Below the pieces are notes generated by a model, which worked only from the letters and a program-made list of their open reading frames with translations, was not told where the DNA came from and ran no database searches. This document shows positions 1 through 7,932 of a stretch of 64,000 bases of DNA, piece after piece. Location of the stretch: NCBI RefSeq assembly GCF_023518235.1, contig NZ_CP090423.1, positions 3,675,001 through 3,739,000 on the forward strand, read 5' to 3'. Each line of letters starts with the position of its first letter. The first letter of the stretch is position 1. The translations under genes were made by a program, and so were the position numbers. Origin of the DNA: Stenotrophomonas maltophilia (GTDB taxonomy: Bacteria > Pseudomonadota > Gammaproteobacteria > Xanthomonadales > Xanthomonadaceae).

Positions 1-1
1 C

Positions 2-1621
2 GGCGGCTACACCGCCGTGTACCCGATCAAGGTGAACCAGCACCGTGGCGTGGCCGGCACCCTGGCCAGCCATCACGGCGAAGGCTTCGGCTTGGAAGCG
101 GGCAGCAAGCCCGAGCTGATGGCGGTGCTGGCGCTGTCGCGCCCGGGTGGCCTGATCGTCTGCAACGGTTACAAGGACCGCGAGTACATCCGCCTGGCCC
201 TGATCGGCCGCAAGCTGGGCCTGCAGACCTTCATCGTGATCGAGAAGCCGTCCGAGCTGAAGCTGGTGCTGGAAGAATCCAAGGCACTGGACGTGAAGCC
301 GGGCCTGGGCGTGCGCATGCGCCTGGCCTCGCTGGGCGCCGGCAAGTGGCAGAACAGCGGCGGCGACAAGGCCAAGTTCGGCCTGTCCCCGCGCCAGCTG
401 CTGGACCTGTGGAAGTCGCTGCGCGATACCGAGTACGCCGACTGCCTGAGCCTGCTGCACTTCCACATGGGCTCGCAGATTTCCAACGTGCGCGACATCG
501 CCAACGGCATGCGCGAAGCCACCCGCTATTTCGTCGAGCTGTCACAGCTGGGCGCGAAGATCACCCACGTGGACGTGGGTGGTGGCCTGGGCGTGGACTA
601 CGAAGGCACCCGTTCGCGCAGCTTCTGCTCGATCAACTACGGCCTGCACTCCTATGCCAGCAACATCGTGCAGCCGCTGGCCAACGCCTGCGAAGAACAC
701 GGCCTGACCCCGCCGCGCATCGTGACCGAGTGCGGCCGCGCGATGACCGCGCACCACGCGGTGCTGATCGCCAATGTCTCTGAAGTGGAGCAGGCGCAGG
801 AAGGCCGCGTGCCGGACCAGCACGATGACGAGCCGGCCGCGATCCGCCACCTGCGCGAGATCCATGAGGAACTGGACGTGCGCCCGGCGGTGGAACTGTT
901 CCAGGAAGCGCAGCACTTCCACGCTGAAGGCCTGGCCAGCTACGCGCTGGGCCAGATCGATCTGCCGCAACGTGCGCGCATTGACGATCTGTTCTACGCC
1001 ATCGCCCACGGCGTGCGTGCGCGCCTGAGCTACGACGAAAAGAGCCATCGCCCGGCACTGGATGAATTGAACGAGCGCCTGGTCGACAAGTACTTCGTCA
1101 ACTTCAGCGTGTTCGAGTCGATTCCCGATGCGTGGGCGATCGACCAGGTGTTCCCGATCGTTCCGATCGAGCGCCTGAACGAAACGCCGGACCGTCGCGG
1201 CATCATCGCCGACATGACCTGCGATTCGGACGGCATGGTGAAGACCTACGTCGAGAACGAAAGCCTGGACACCTCGCTGCCGCTGCATGCGATCAAGCAC
1301 GGCGAAAGCTACCGCATCGGTTTCTTCATGGTGGGTGCCTACCAGGAAATCCTGGGCGACATCCACAACCTGTTCGGTGACACCGACGCGGTGGAAGTGC
1401 TGGCCGATGCCGATGGCTACGCGATCACCCAGCAGCGCCGTGGCGACACCACCGACGTGATGCTGGACTACGTGGGCTACAAGCTGGACGACCTGCGTGC
1501 GGCCTATGCCCAGCGCGTGGCGGCGGCCGACCTTTCGCCGGAACGGGCGCAGGAACTGTCGCAGGCGCTGGAAGCGGGCCTGACCGGCTACACCTACCTG
1601 TCCGACGAACCGCTGGTGTGA
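2..1621 (+). CDS. speA: Biosynthetic arginine decarboxylase, 5'-truncated by the window edge
   Basis: Decarboxylates arginine to agmatine, the first step of the agmatine route to putrescine; the family is PLP-dependent (alanine racemase-like fold). The frame is already open at the first bases, and YPIKVNQ, which carries the PLP-binding lysine, occurs almost at once, so roughly the first 90-100 residues of a protein of about 630 are missing. GGGLGVDYEG, TECGRAM and a C-terminal CDSDG segment (the cysteine-containing active-site motif of this fold) are visible. The GTG at 17 is an internal Val codon, not a start. The gene ends with TGA at 1619-1621, followed by a GC-rich hairpin around 1632-1651. 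speD for spermidine synthesis is elsewhere in the window (52.4 kb) and not linked. Confidence 0.93.
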   Translation, partial: GGYTAVYPIKVNQHRGVAGTLASHHGEGFGLEAGSKPELMAVLALSRPGGLIVCNGYKDREYIRLALIGRKLGLQTFIVIEKPSELKLVLEESKALDVKPGLGVRMRLASLGAGKWQNSGGDKAKFGLSPRQLLDLWKSLRDTEYADCLSLLHFHMGSQISNVRDIANGMREATRYFVELSQLGAKITHVDVGGGLGVDYEGTRSRSFCSINYGLHSYASNIVQPLANACEEHGLTPPRIVTECGRAMTAHHAVLIANVSEVEQAQEGRVPDQHDDEPAAIRHLREIHEELDVRPAVELFQEAQHFHAEGLASYALGQIDLPQRARIDDLFYAIAHGVRARLSYDEKSHRPALDELNERLVDKYFVNFSVFESIPDAWAIDQVFPIVPIERLNETPDRRGIIADMTCDSDGMVKTYVENESLDTSLPLHAIKHGESYRIGFFMVGAYQEILGDIHNLFGDTDAVEVLADADGYAITQQRRGDTTDVMLDYVGYKLDDLRAAYAQRVAAADLSPERAQELSQALEAGLTGYTYLSDEPLV

Positions 1622-1664
1622 TGTTCATGGGAACGCCGGGCATGGCCCGGCGCCACCTGCCCTG

Positions 1665-1985
1665 ATGAGCGCGCGCGCGATCTTCCACCTGTTCCTGCAT
1701 GCCGCCGTGCCAGCCCTGCTGGCATGGCTGTTCTGGCGCAAGCGTTTCGCCTCGGCGTGGTTTTTGATGCTGCTGGGCTGGATCATCGACCTGGACCATC
1801 TGCTGGCCGACCCGATCTACGCGCCGAACCGCTGCAGCATCGGTTTCCACCCGCTGCATACTGCGCCGGCCATCGCGGTCTACGCCGGCCTGTGCGTGCC
1901 GAAGAAGACCCGGCTGGTGGGCATCGGTCTGATCATTCACATCGTGCTGGACGCGATCGACTGCTGGTGGATGCACCACCGCTGA
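1665..1985 (+). CDS. DUF6122 family small membrane protein
   Basis: 106 residues with three or four hydrophobic segments (about 8-22, 28-42, 62-75 and 82-97), so probably an inner-membrane protein. The DLDHLLADP and NRCSIGFHPLH stretches, rich in Asp and His, look like the metal-ligand signature of membrane-embedded hydrolase-like families (YdjM/DUF457 type), and the pattern is the one I associate with DUF6122. No enzymatic activity is established for that family as far as I know. It lies 43 bp after speA on the same strand, so co-transcription is possible, but a GC-rich hairpin sits in the gap. The stop codon abuts a GTAG-type palindrome. Confidence 0.72.
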   Translation: MSARAIFHLFLHAAVPALLAWLFWRKRFASAWFLMLLGWIIDLDHLLADPIYAPNRCSIGFHPLHTAPAIAVYAGLCVPKKTRLVGIGLIIHIVLDAIDCWWMHHR

Positions 1986-2007
1986 GCCGAGCATGGCTCG
2001 GCGCTAC
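1985..2007. repeat. SMAG (GTAG) palindrome
   Basis: The sequence AGCCGAGCATGGCTCGGC is followed by GCTAC, which is GTAGC plus the palindrome on the minus strand. It lies between the DUF6122 stop codon and the convergent histidine kinase, where the hairpin could act as a weak bidirectional terminator or mRNA stabiliser. Confidence 0.8.
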
Positions 2008-2064
2008 AGGAATATGCGCCGCGTTGATGCCATGCTCGGCTGCTGTTCTGGCCACGCCCGGCGA

Positions 2065-3384
2065 TCACCCCGCCAGCGGCAGCTCCAGCCGCGCGCGCAG
2101 CCCCGGGTTCTCGTTAGACAGCCGCAGTGAACCGCCATGGCTGGCGGCGATCTCGGCCGCAATCGCCAGGCCCAGGCCACTGCCTTCCACGCGTTCGTCC
2201 AGGCGCACGCCTCGTTGCAGCACGCTCTCCAGCTTGGCCTTGTCCAGCCCGGGGCCGTCGTCGCGCACTTCGATATGCAAACGATCCTGCTGGGCCAGGG
2301 CGCGCAGGCGCACCTCGCTGCGCGCCCACTTGCCGGCGTTGTCCAGCAGGTTGCCCAGCATTTCTTCCAGATCGGTGCTGGCGCCGGCAAAGGTGAGGCC
2401 GGGGGCAACATCCATCTGGAAGCGGATGTGGCGCCCGGCATGCACGCGGGTCATCAGCCGGCACAGCGCTTCGGCGGCCGGGGCCACCTCGCTGCGCTGC
2501 CGATGGTCCACCGCCAGCCCGGCGGCCAGATAGCGGTCGATGCTGGCCCGCATGCGTGCGCCCTGCTCGTGCAGGGTGCGCCGCCAGTCGCGGCCTTCGC
2601 CCTGGGCCTCGGCGGCCAGCACGCTCAACGGCGTCTTCAGCGCATGCGCCAGGTCTTCGGCACTGCTGCGGGCGCGCGCGACCATGCGCTGGTGGTGATC
2701 GAGCAGGGCATCGAGCTCATCGGCCAGCGGCACGATCTCGCGGTCCAGCCGGTCGCGTTCGATGCGCTCGGCCTCACCGCGGCGGATGCGTTCGAGCTGC
2801 TGGCCCAGCCCGCGCAGCGGACGCAGGCCGAACTGGATCTGGCTGGCCAGCACCGCCAGCCACGCGGCTACCAGCACCCCCAGGGCGATGAAGCTGCGCT
2901 GGCGGAACGTGGCGACGTCAGCATCCAGAGCGCTGCGGTCGTTGGCGACCACGGCGACGAACGGTGCCTGCGCGCGCGGCAGGCGCACCTGCTGCACCCG
3001 CGCCCGCAGCGACTGCTGCATCGGCCCGGGCAGGTTGCGTTCTGCCGGGCCATCGGCTGCGGCGGTCAGCGTCTGGTCCCACAGCGAGCGTGACTGCAGC
3101 AGCACCCGCCCGCCGCCATCGGCGATCTGCCAGTAGGCGCCGGAGAACACCCGCTGGAAGCGCGCGTCGTTGGGTTCCTGGCGCAAGTGCAGCTGGCCGT
3201 CGGCGGACACTTCCATCTGCGCCACCAGGGTCAGCATGTCCTGCTGCAGCTCGTGGTCGAGGCGGTCGCGCGCGCTGCGCTTGAACAGTTCGCCCAGCAG
3301 CGCGCTGGCCAGCACCGAGACCAGGATCAGGCCGAGGCCGCCGGCCAGCAGCAGGCGGCGCCGCAGTGAGGGTTGCCGGCTCAT
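2065..3384 (-). CDS. PhoQ-like membrane sensor histidine kinase
   Basis: 439 residues. A transmembrane helix at about 10-30, a periplasmic sensor of about 130 residues, a second helix at about 165-185, then HAMP, HisKA and HATPase domains. The H-box reads EDLAHALKTPLS, the phospho-acceptor His context of PhoQ-type kinases; the N-box is LGNLLDNAGKW and the G-box GLGLAI. It overlaps its response regulator gene by four bases (ATGA), so the two are translationally coupled. A PepSY protein gene sits upstream in the same operon, and a second PepSY gene is divergent, as in many metal or envelope-stress two-component loci. The actual signal cannot be read from sequence. Confidence 0.85.
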   Translation of the reverse strand: MSRQPSLRRRLLLAGGLGLILVSVLASALLGELFKRSARDRLDHELQQDMLTLVAQMEVSADGQLHLRQEPNDARFQRVFSGAYWQIADGGGRVLLQSRSLWDQTLTAAADGPAERNLPGPMQQSLRARVQQVRLPRAQAPFVAVVANDRSALDADVATFRQRSFIALGVLVAAWLAVLASQIQFGLRPLRGLGQQLERIRRGEAERIERDRLDREIVPLADELDALLDHHQRMVARARSSAEDLAHALKTPLSVLAAEAQGEGRDWRRTLHEQGARMRASIDRYLAAGLAVDHRQRSEVAPAAEALCRLMTRVHAGRHIRFQMDVAPGLTFAGASTDLEEMLGNLLDNAGKWARSEVRLRALAQQDRLHIEVRDDGPGLDKAKLESVLQRGVRLDERVEGSGLGLAIAAEIAASHGGSLRLSNENPGLRARLELPLAG

Positions 3385-4040
3385 GGCGCCGCCAGCCGCC
3401 AGCCCTGGCCACGCACGGTCTGGATCAGTTCGGCGCCGAGCTTGCGGCGTACCCGCCCCAGCAACACATCCAGCGCGTTGGAATCCGCATCCAGGCCGCC
3501 ATCGAAGACTTGTTCGCCCAGCCGGTCGCGGCCGATCACCTGGCCGACGTGGTGGATGAAATAGCTGAGCAGGCGGAACTCCTGCGGGCTGAGCGCAAGC
3601 GGCTGGCCGTCCAGCTCGAAGCGGCCGCCGTTAATGTCCAGCTGCAACGGGCCGCAGTGCAGGCGCGGGCTGGCGTGGCCATGGCTGCGGCGGATCAACG
3701 CGCGCAGGCGCAGCACCAGCTCGTCGGCCTGGAAGGGTTTGGTGAGGTAGTCGTCGGCGCCGGCATCGAAGCCGGCCAGCTTGTCGTGCCAGCGTCCGCG
3801 CGCGGTCAGCACCAGCACCGGGAAGTGGCGCCCGTTGCCGCGCCAGCGCTCGATCACGCTCAGCCCATCCAGCCCGGGCAGGCCGAGATCGACGATGGCC
3901 GCCTGCAGCTCTTCGATCTGGCCGATCTCCTCGGCCTGGCGCCCATCGGACACCGCCTCCACCACATAGCCGGCCTGTTCCAGCAACGGCACCAGGCGTT
4001 GCACCAGCGCGGCATCGTCCTCGACCAGCAGGATACGCAT
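3381..4040 (-). CDS. OmpR/PhoB-family response regulator (PhoP-like)
   Basis: 219 residues. The receiver domain (1-115) has the acidic pair in LLVEDD, the phospho-acceptor Asp in AAIVDLGLPG, Thr in LTARG and Lys in LTKPFQ. A winged-helix DNA-binding domain follows (about 125-217; LSPQEFRLLSYF, then DVLLGRVRRKLG and TVRGQGWRL). It is the partner of the downstream PhoQ-like kinase. The start codon overlaps the stop of the upstream PepSY gene by one base (TGATG). It probably binds 11-bp-spaced CTAAC repeats in the intergenic region at 4381-4396, which would make the locus autoregulated; that is inference. Confidence 0.88.
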   Translation of the reverse strand: MRILLVEDDAALVQRLVPLLEQAGYVVEAVSDGRQAEEIGQIEELQAAIVDLGLPGLDGLSVIERWRGNGRHFPVLVLTARGRWHDKLAGFDAGADDYLTKPFQADELVLRLRALIRRSHGHASPRLHCGPLQLDINGGRFELDGQPLALSPQEFRLLSYFIHHVGQVIGRDRLGEQVFDGGLDADSNALDVLLGRVRRKLGAELIQTVRGQGWRLAAP

Positions 4041-4330
4041 CAGTCGTCCAGCTCCGTCTTCAGCAGCTTTCCATTGCGCGCATCATAGTCCAGCTCCACC
4101 ACCACGCCGTCGCCACGCAGGATCTCCACCTCGTAGACGCCGTCGTCCAGTTCCACTTCCAGCAGCTGGCCGGGGTAGCGCCGCAGGGCATCGCGGACCA
4201 CGCCTTCCAGTGGCACGTATCGGCCCTGCTGCACCGCGCGGCGTGCGACCTGCTGGGCAGGGTCCTGCACGGGCGCGGCGGCGACCAGGGGGCCAGACAG
4301 GGCCAGCAACAGGGGCAGGGTGGAGAGCAT
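4040..4330 (-). CDS. PepSY-domain secreted protein, first gene of the two-component operon
   Basis: From the ATG at 4330 the protein has 96 residues: a signal peptide (MLSTLPLLLALSGPLVAAA) followed by one PepSY domain ending in YDARNGKLLKTELDD. The frame stays open up to 4432, but only the 4330 start gives an export signal at the N-terminus. PepSY domains are thought to inhibit or modulate peptidases or act as periplasmic sensors; exact function is unknown. Gene order PepSY - regulator - kinase, with one- and four-base overlaps, implies one mRNA and a role in signal input. Confidence 0.78.
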   Translation of the reverse strand: MLSTLPLLLALSGPLVAAAPVQDPAQQVARRAVQQGRYVPLEGVVRDALRRYPGQLLEVELDDGVYEVEILRGDGVVVELDYDARNGKLLKTELDD

Positions 4331-4380
4331 CGCGCACGCCGCAAAGAGAGGGGGGACGGGCGTGAGTGTGCCGATGGCGA

Positions 4381-4396
4381 CTAACCGTTGGCTAAC
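4381..4396. promoter_or_regulatory. Putative response-regulator site: CTAAC direct repeat, 11-bp period
   Basis: CTAAC occurs at 4381-4385 and again at 4392-4396, exactly 11 bp apart, with a further GTTAAC at 4415-4420. Direct repeats spaced 11 bp are the usual target form of OmpR/PhoB-family regulators. The site sits between two divergent PepSY genes, next to the operon that encodes such a regulator. Inference only. Confidence 0.4.
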
Positions 4397-4476
4397 AGCC
4401 TTGGCTAGGGCGCTGTTAACCCAGGCGGGCATCGTGGCGTTGCCGGGATGGTCCGGCCACGAACAGGAGAACCCCC

Positions 4477-4911
4477 ATGTTGAAGTCGCTCACCCTGGCC
4501 ACCGTTGCCACCCTGGCGCTGGCGCCGGCCGTGCAGGCCGCGCCGCTGGGCCTGGCCCAGGCCGAACAGGCCCTGCGCAAGGCCGGCTACACCCAGATTC
4601 ACGAGATCGAACGCGAGGATGGCCTGTGGGAAGCGGACGTGAGCCGCGCCGATGGCCGCTTCAGCGAGGTCTTTGTGGACCCCAGGACCGGCGAGATCTT
4701 CGACGAGCACAGCGGCCGTGCGCTGCTGAGCACCGAGCAGGTGCTGGCACGGGCACAGGCGCATGGCCTGCGTGACATCCACTCGCTGGAACGCGATGGC
4801 GCGACCTGGACGCTGGAAGCCCGCAATGCGCGCAACCAGAAGGTGGAAGTGCGCCTGAGTGGCCATGACGGCCGCATCCTGCACAGCGAGCGCGACGGCT
4901 GGCTGGATTGA
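4477..4911 (+). CDS. Secreted protein with tandem PepSY domains
   Basis: 144 residues: signal peptide (MLKSLTLATVATLALAPAVQAA), then two PepSY-like units (about 28-80 and 88-143). The first ends VDPRTGEIFDEH and the second has VRLSGHDGRILHSERDGWLD. A good ribosome site (AACAGGAGAAC) precedes the ATG. It is divergent from the PepSY/PhoP/PhoQ-like operon and shares its intergenic region, so it is likely a target or a periplasmic partner of the same two-component system. Periplasmic location is predicted from the signal peptide. Confidence 0.8.
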   Translation: MLKSLTLATVATLALAPAVQAAPLGLAQAEQALRKAGYTQIHEIEREDGLWEADVSRADGRFSEVFVDPRTGEIFDEHSGRALLSTEQVLARAQAHGLRDIHSLERDGATWTLEARNARNQKVEVRLSGHDGRILHSERDGWLD

Positions 4912-4922
4912 TTCCGGCCCAT

Positions 4923-4984
4923 GTAGAGCCGAGCCCATGCTCGGCTTTGCGGCCAACAACAGCCGAGCTTGGGCTCGGCTCGAC
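4923..4984. repeat. Inverted pair of SMAG palindromes
   Basis: GTAGAGCCGAGCCCATGCTCGGCT at 4923-4946 faces AGCCGAGCTTGGGCTCGGCTCGAC at 4961-4984, where the second copy has GTCG instead of GTAG. The pair separates two convergent genes and could fold into one long stem, a plausible bidirectional terminator. Confidence 0.8.
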
Positions 4985-4991
4985 AGAATGA

Positions 4992-5471
4992 TTACCAGCC
5001 GTACGGCGGCGGGTAATCCCAGCCCGGGCCACGGCCGTAGTAGCCGCCATAGGGGCCGAAGAAGCCCGGGCCCTTGCCCTCGCTCACATGGATGTTGAGG
5101 TTGACCCCGCGGGTCTTGCCTTCATCGGTGGTGTAGTTCTTGCTCAGGTTCAGCGTGGCTGCGTTGTAGTGGCTGTTGCCGCCGCCCTTGGAATAGCCGA
5201 TGCCGGTAGTGAAGCTGCCGGACACCTTGACCTTGTCGTCAGTCACATCGGCGATCTTCGCGTCATCGTGCACGCGCGGGCCGCTCTTGTCGCCGTAATA
5301 GGTGCCGGGCGGATCCTGCTGTACGGACGGATCATTGAGGTAGCGCATCGGCGCCTGCGGCACGGTCAGATCCAGGCCAGCGGCCTGCGGCGCGGTGGCG
5401 CCGGCAGCGGACTGGGCCAGCACGGTTCCCGGCAGGGCCAGGCACAGCAGCAGGGTGAGGGGGCGGATCAT
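4992..5471 (-). CDS. Secreted Gly/Tyr/Pro-rich protein of unknown function
   Basis: From the ATG at 5471 the protein has 159 residues with a signal peptide ending LPGTVLAQS. The middle has alternating polar/hydrophobic stretches (VKVSGSFTTGIGYSKG, HYNAATLNLSKNY, TRGVNLNIHVSEG) that resemble three beta-strands, each about 10 residues. The C-terminus is a GPYGGYYGRGPGWDYPPPYGW low-complexity tail. I do not recognise the family; a small outer-membrane-associated or periplasmic beta protein is possible. A start at 5498 would put nine residues before the signal peptide and is less likely. Confidence 0.6.
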   Translation of the reverse strand: MIRPLTLLLCLALPGTVLAQSAAGATAPQAAGLDLTVPQAPMRYLNDPSVQQDPPGTYYGDKSGPRVHDDAKIADVTDDKVKVSGSFTTGIGYSKGGGNSHYNAATLNLSKNYTTDEGKTRGVNLNIHVSEGKGPGFFGPYGGYYGRGPGWDYPPPYGW

Positions 5472-5562
5472 CACGGCGCTCCAGCGGACAGGGACCACGC
5501 AACATGCGGCGGTACAGCCCGACGCTAGCAGGGCCAGCTTGAATGATGCCTGTCGCGGGCCC

Positions 5563-5623
5563 GTAGCGTCGAGCCATGCTCGACTGCCTCTGCCAGAAGC
5601 AGTCGAGCATGGCTCGACTCTAC
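5563..5623. repeat. Inverted pair of SMAG palindromes
   Basis: GTAGCGTCGAGCCATGCTCGACT at 5563-5585 and AGTCGAGCATGGCTCGACTCTAC at 5601-5623 are near-perfect inverted copies separated by 15 bases. They lie between the secreted protein's promoter side and the end of the FAD oxidoreductase gene. Confidence 0.82.
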
Positions 5624-5656
5624 CAAGGCGTTACGCCATCCGTTCAATCCTCGGCG

Positions 5657-6868
5657 TCATGCCACCCGCCCGAACCCGAACAGCTCCTCCAGCGGGTGCT
5701 TCCGCCGCTCGATGCGGGCCCGCAGCAGCTGCGCGCCGATCATGGAATAGGTAATACCGTTGCCGCCGTAGGCCATGGCGAAATGCACCCGGGGGCCCCA
5801 CTGCGCGTGCGGGCCGAAGAACGGCAGGCCGTCGGCGGTCTCGGCGAAGGTGCCGGCCCAGGAGAAGGCAGGCACCGGGTCCAGCCGTGGGAACCAGTGC
5901 CGCAACTGCTTCATCAGCTGGTCGGCCTTGCGCTGCACACGGCGGTCGCGGCGGGCGGGGATATCGATGGCGTCGTCCAGGCCCCCCACCAGCAGCCGGT
6001 GGTCGCCGGTGGCGCGCAGGTACAGGTAGGGCCGTGCGCTTTCCCACACCATCGTGTTCCGTAGCCGCCCCAGCAGGTCCGTGTCGATGGGATCGGTGAT
6101 GAAGGCATAGCTGCTGCGGTTACGGGCCACGCGCTGCTGCAACCACTGCTGGTTGGCATAGCCCATCGCCAGCACCACATGGCGCGCACGCAGGGTGGCA
6201 CCGTCTTCGGTGCAAGCGCTCACGCCACGCGTGCTGGGCGTGAGCGTATGCAGGACGGTGCGGTCATGCACGTGGCCACCACGCCGGCGCACGCGCTGCA
6301 GCAGTGCATAGGTCAGCCGGTACGGATCGACGCGGGCCGCCTGCCGGGTCAGTAGGGCGCCGCCGCCCGCCACGTCGAAGCGCTCGCGCAGCGCGTCCGG
6401 CCCCAGCCAGCGGGCATCCAGGCCGATGCTGCGGCGGGCATCGCCTTCTGCCATCAGGCGCGGCACGTCGCGCGTGCGGCTGGCCAGGTACAGGCTGTCC
6501 ATCCGCTGGAAATCCACGTCCTTCAGGCCGTGCGCCACCTCGCCCAGCGCCGGGATCGCCTCGGCACAGGCGAGGTAGGCCGCCGCCGCCGCGTCATGGC
6601 CGTAGCGCTGGGTCAGTTCCAGCAGGTGCGTGTCGATCTCGTACTGCAGCAGCGCCGTGCTGGCGGCGGTGCTGCCCCAGCCGATGTCGCGCTGCTCGAT
6701 CACCGCAACATCCTGGCCATGCCGGGACAGTTCGTCGGCGATCAGCGCACCGGTAATGCCGCCGCCGACCACCAGCACGTCGCAGCGCAGGTCCTGCTGC
6801 AGCGGCGGGAAGGCGTGGATCAGGCCGTTGCGTACCGCCCACCACGGGTAGCCACTCTTGAGGTCCAT
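5657..6868 (-). CDS. FAD-dependent oxidoreductase of the DAO (DadA-like) family
   Basis: From the ATG at 6868 the protein has 403 residues. The dinucleotide-binding motif CDVLVVGGGITGALIADEL lies near residue 30, followed by the EQRDIGWGSTAAS segment that contacts FAD in glycine/D-amino-acid oxidase-like enzymes. The C-terminus has WAGTFAETADGLPFFG and MAYGGNGITYS, typical of the second FAD-contacting region. The substrate is unknown. It starts 11 bp after the lipocalin gene on the same strand, so the two are probably one operon. The open frame runs farther upstream, but that part overlaps the lipocalin gene and has no domain match. Confidence 0.82.
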   Translation of the reverse strand: MDLKSGYPWWAVRNGLIHAFPPLQQDLRCDVLVVGGGITGALIADELSRHGQDVAVIEQRDIGWGSTAASTALLQYEIDTHLLELTQRYGHDAAAAAYLACAEAIPALGEVAHGLKDVDFQRMDSLYLASRTRDVPRLMAEGDARRSIGLDARWLGPDALRERFDVAGGGALLTRQAARVDPYRLTYALLQRVRRRGGHVHDRTVLHTLTPSTRGVSACTEDGATLRARHVVLAMGYANQQWLQQRVARNRSSYAFITDPIDTDLLGRLRNTMVWESARPYLYLRATGDHRLLVGGLDDAIDIPARRDRRVQRKADQLMKQLRHWFPRLDPVPAFSWAGTFAETADGLPFFGPHAQWGPRVHFAMAYGGNGITYSMIGAQLLRARIERRKHPLEELFGFGRVA

Positions 6869-6879
6869 GGGGTGGTGGC

Positions 6880-7374
6880 TCAGGCCGTGGGCTGGCCGGT
6901 ATGCGGGGTCTGGATCAGTTCGGACAGATCGAAGCCCTGCAGGCGCGCGGCCGCCAGATAATGGTCCTGCACGGTGGCGTCCAGGCGGGGCTCGCGGGCC
7001 AGCAGCCACAGGTACTTGCGATCGGGGCTGCCGACCAGTGACACGCTGTAGTCCGGCGCAACCTGGATCACCCAGTAGTCGCCCTTGGCGAACGGCAGCC
7101 AGCGCAGGCCCTTGGGCAGGAAGCTGACCTCCAGCCGCGCGCTGTCGTTGTCGATGGCGCAGGCTTCGCCGCTGGCCTCCTCGATCTCACCGTCCATGCG
7201 GCAGCGGTTGGTGACGCCGACGTTGCCGTTGTCGAGCAGGGTGTAGTGCGCCGACACGTCGGTGCAGCCCTCCGGTTCGTGGCGCATGGGCAGGCGCGCG
7301 ATCTCGTACCAGGTGCCCAGGTAGCGGGGCAGGCGCAGGTCGGCAACGGTCTTCAGGGGCGGCAGTTCGGTCAT
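6880..7374 (-). CDS. Blc-like bacterial lipocalin
   Basis: 164 residues from the ATG at 7374. The lipocalin signature YLGTWYEIARLPM is near the N-terminus, followed by VTNRCRMDG, LEVSFLPKGLRWLPFAKGDYWVI and WLLAREPRLD, as in Blc/apolipoprotein D-type lipocalins that bind lipids. Unlike E. coli Blc, no lipoprotein signal is seen at this start. An alternative in-frame ATG at 7407 has a GGCAGGG upstream, but it also adds no signal peptide. The gene is followed after 11 bp by the FAD oxidoreductase, a pairing that hints at lipid or pigment modification but does not prove it. Confidence 0.82.
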   Translation of the reverse strand: MTELPPLKTVADLRLPRYLGTWYEIARLPMRHEPEGCTDVSAHYTLLDNGNVGVTNRCRMDGEIEEASGEACAIDNDSARLEVSFLPKGLRWLPFAKGDYWVIQVAPDYSVSLVGSPDRKYLWLLAREPRLDATVQDHYLAAARLQGFDLSELIQTPHTGQPTA

Positions 7375-7557
7375 CGGTGGGCTGGGCTGGGCAGTGGCCC
7401 CCACCATGCCGATGGCCCTGCCACGGACGGGTGAAGCCGGGGCGATGGCCGTGTCCAGAACGTTGCGTCGCCCCGGCGCTGCGTCCGCTGTCACCGGCGC
7501 GGCGGTATCCTGCTGCCAGCGCCGGTCTTTTCCGTTCCAACCGAGGTGGAGGTGCCG

Positions 7558-7806
7558 ATGTACCAGGTGATCCTGTTGAAGAGTGAATCCGCGTTCGCAC
7601 GCGAGCAGTGGCCACAGGTCGATGACTTGGTGGATTACGAAGGCGTCAGCTACAGCCTGCGTGCCGGCCCGCGCCAGCCGCTGCCCACCGACCACGACTG
7701 GCACCCGGTGGCGGTGTATGCGCCGGACGAGATCACCGAGGAAGAGTTCCAGGACTGGTACGCGCTGCAGCAATCCACAGTGGAAGAGCTGCGGCTGAAG
7801 TACTGA
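7558..7806 (+). CDS. Conserved small protein of unknown function
   Basis: 82 residues starting MYQVILLKSE. The ATG at 7558 is placed by a clear ribosome site (AGGTGGAGG at 7544-7552). The protein is acidic toward the C-terminus (DEITEEEFQDWYALQQSTVEEL) and has no signal peptide or membrane segment, so it is probably cytosolic. I do not recognise a named family. It is divergent from the lipocalin operon and is followed by a SMAG repeat. Confidence 0.62.
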   Translation: MYQVILLKSESAFAREQWPQVDDLVDYEGVSYSLRAGPRQPLPTDHDWHPVAVYAPDEITEEEFQDWYALQQSTVEELRLKY

Positions 7807-7839
7807 TGCTGGCGATGGGGCCTGGGACCACGCAGACGC

Positions 7840-7861
7840 GTAGCTTCGAGCTTGCTCGACG
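7840..7861. repeat. SMAG palindrome, single copy
   Basis: GTAGCTTCGAGCTTGCTCGACG is a single GTAG palindrome between two same-strand genes, downstream of the 82-residue ORF. Confidence 0.75.
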
Positions 7862-7932
7862 GCCGTTCCATCCGCCCTTTACCGGCTCTGCCGTATAGTC
7901 GCGCGCAGGCGCGGTGGTCCGCGTGAACCGGT

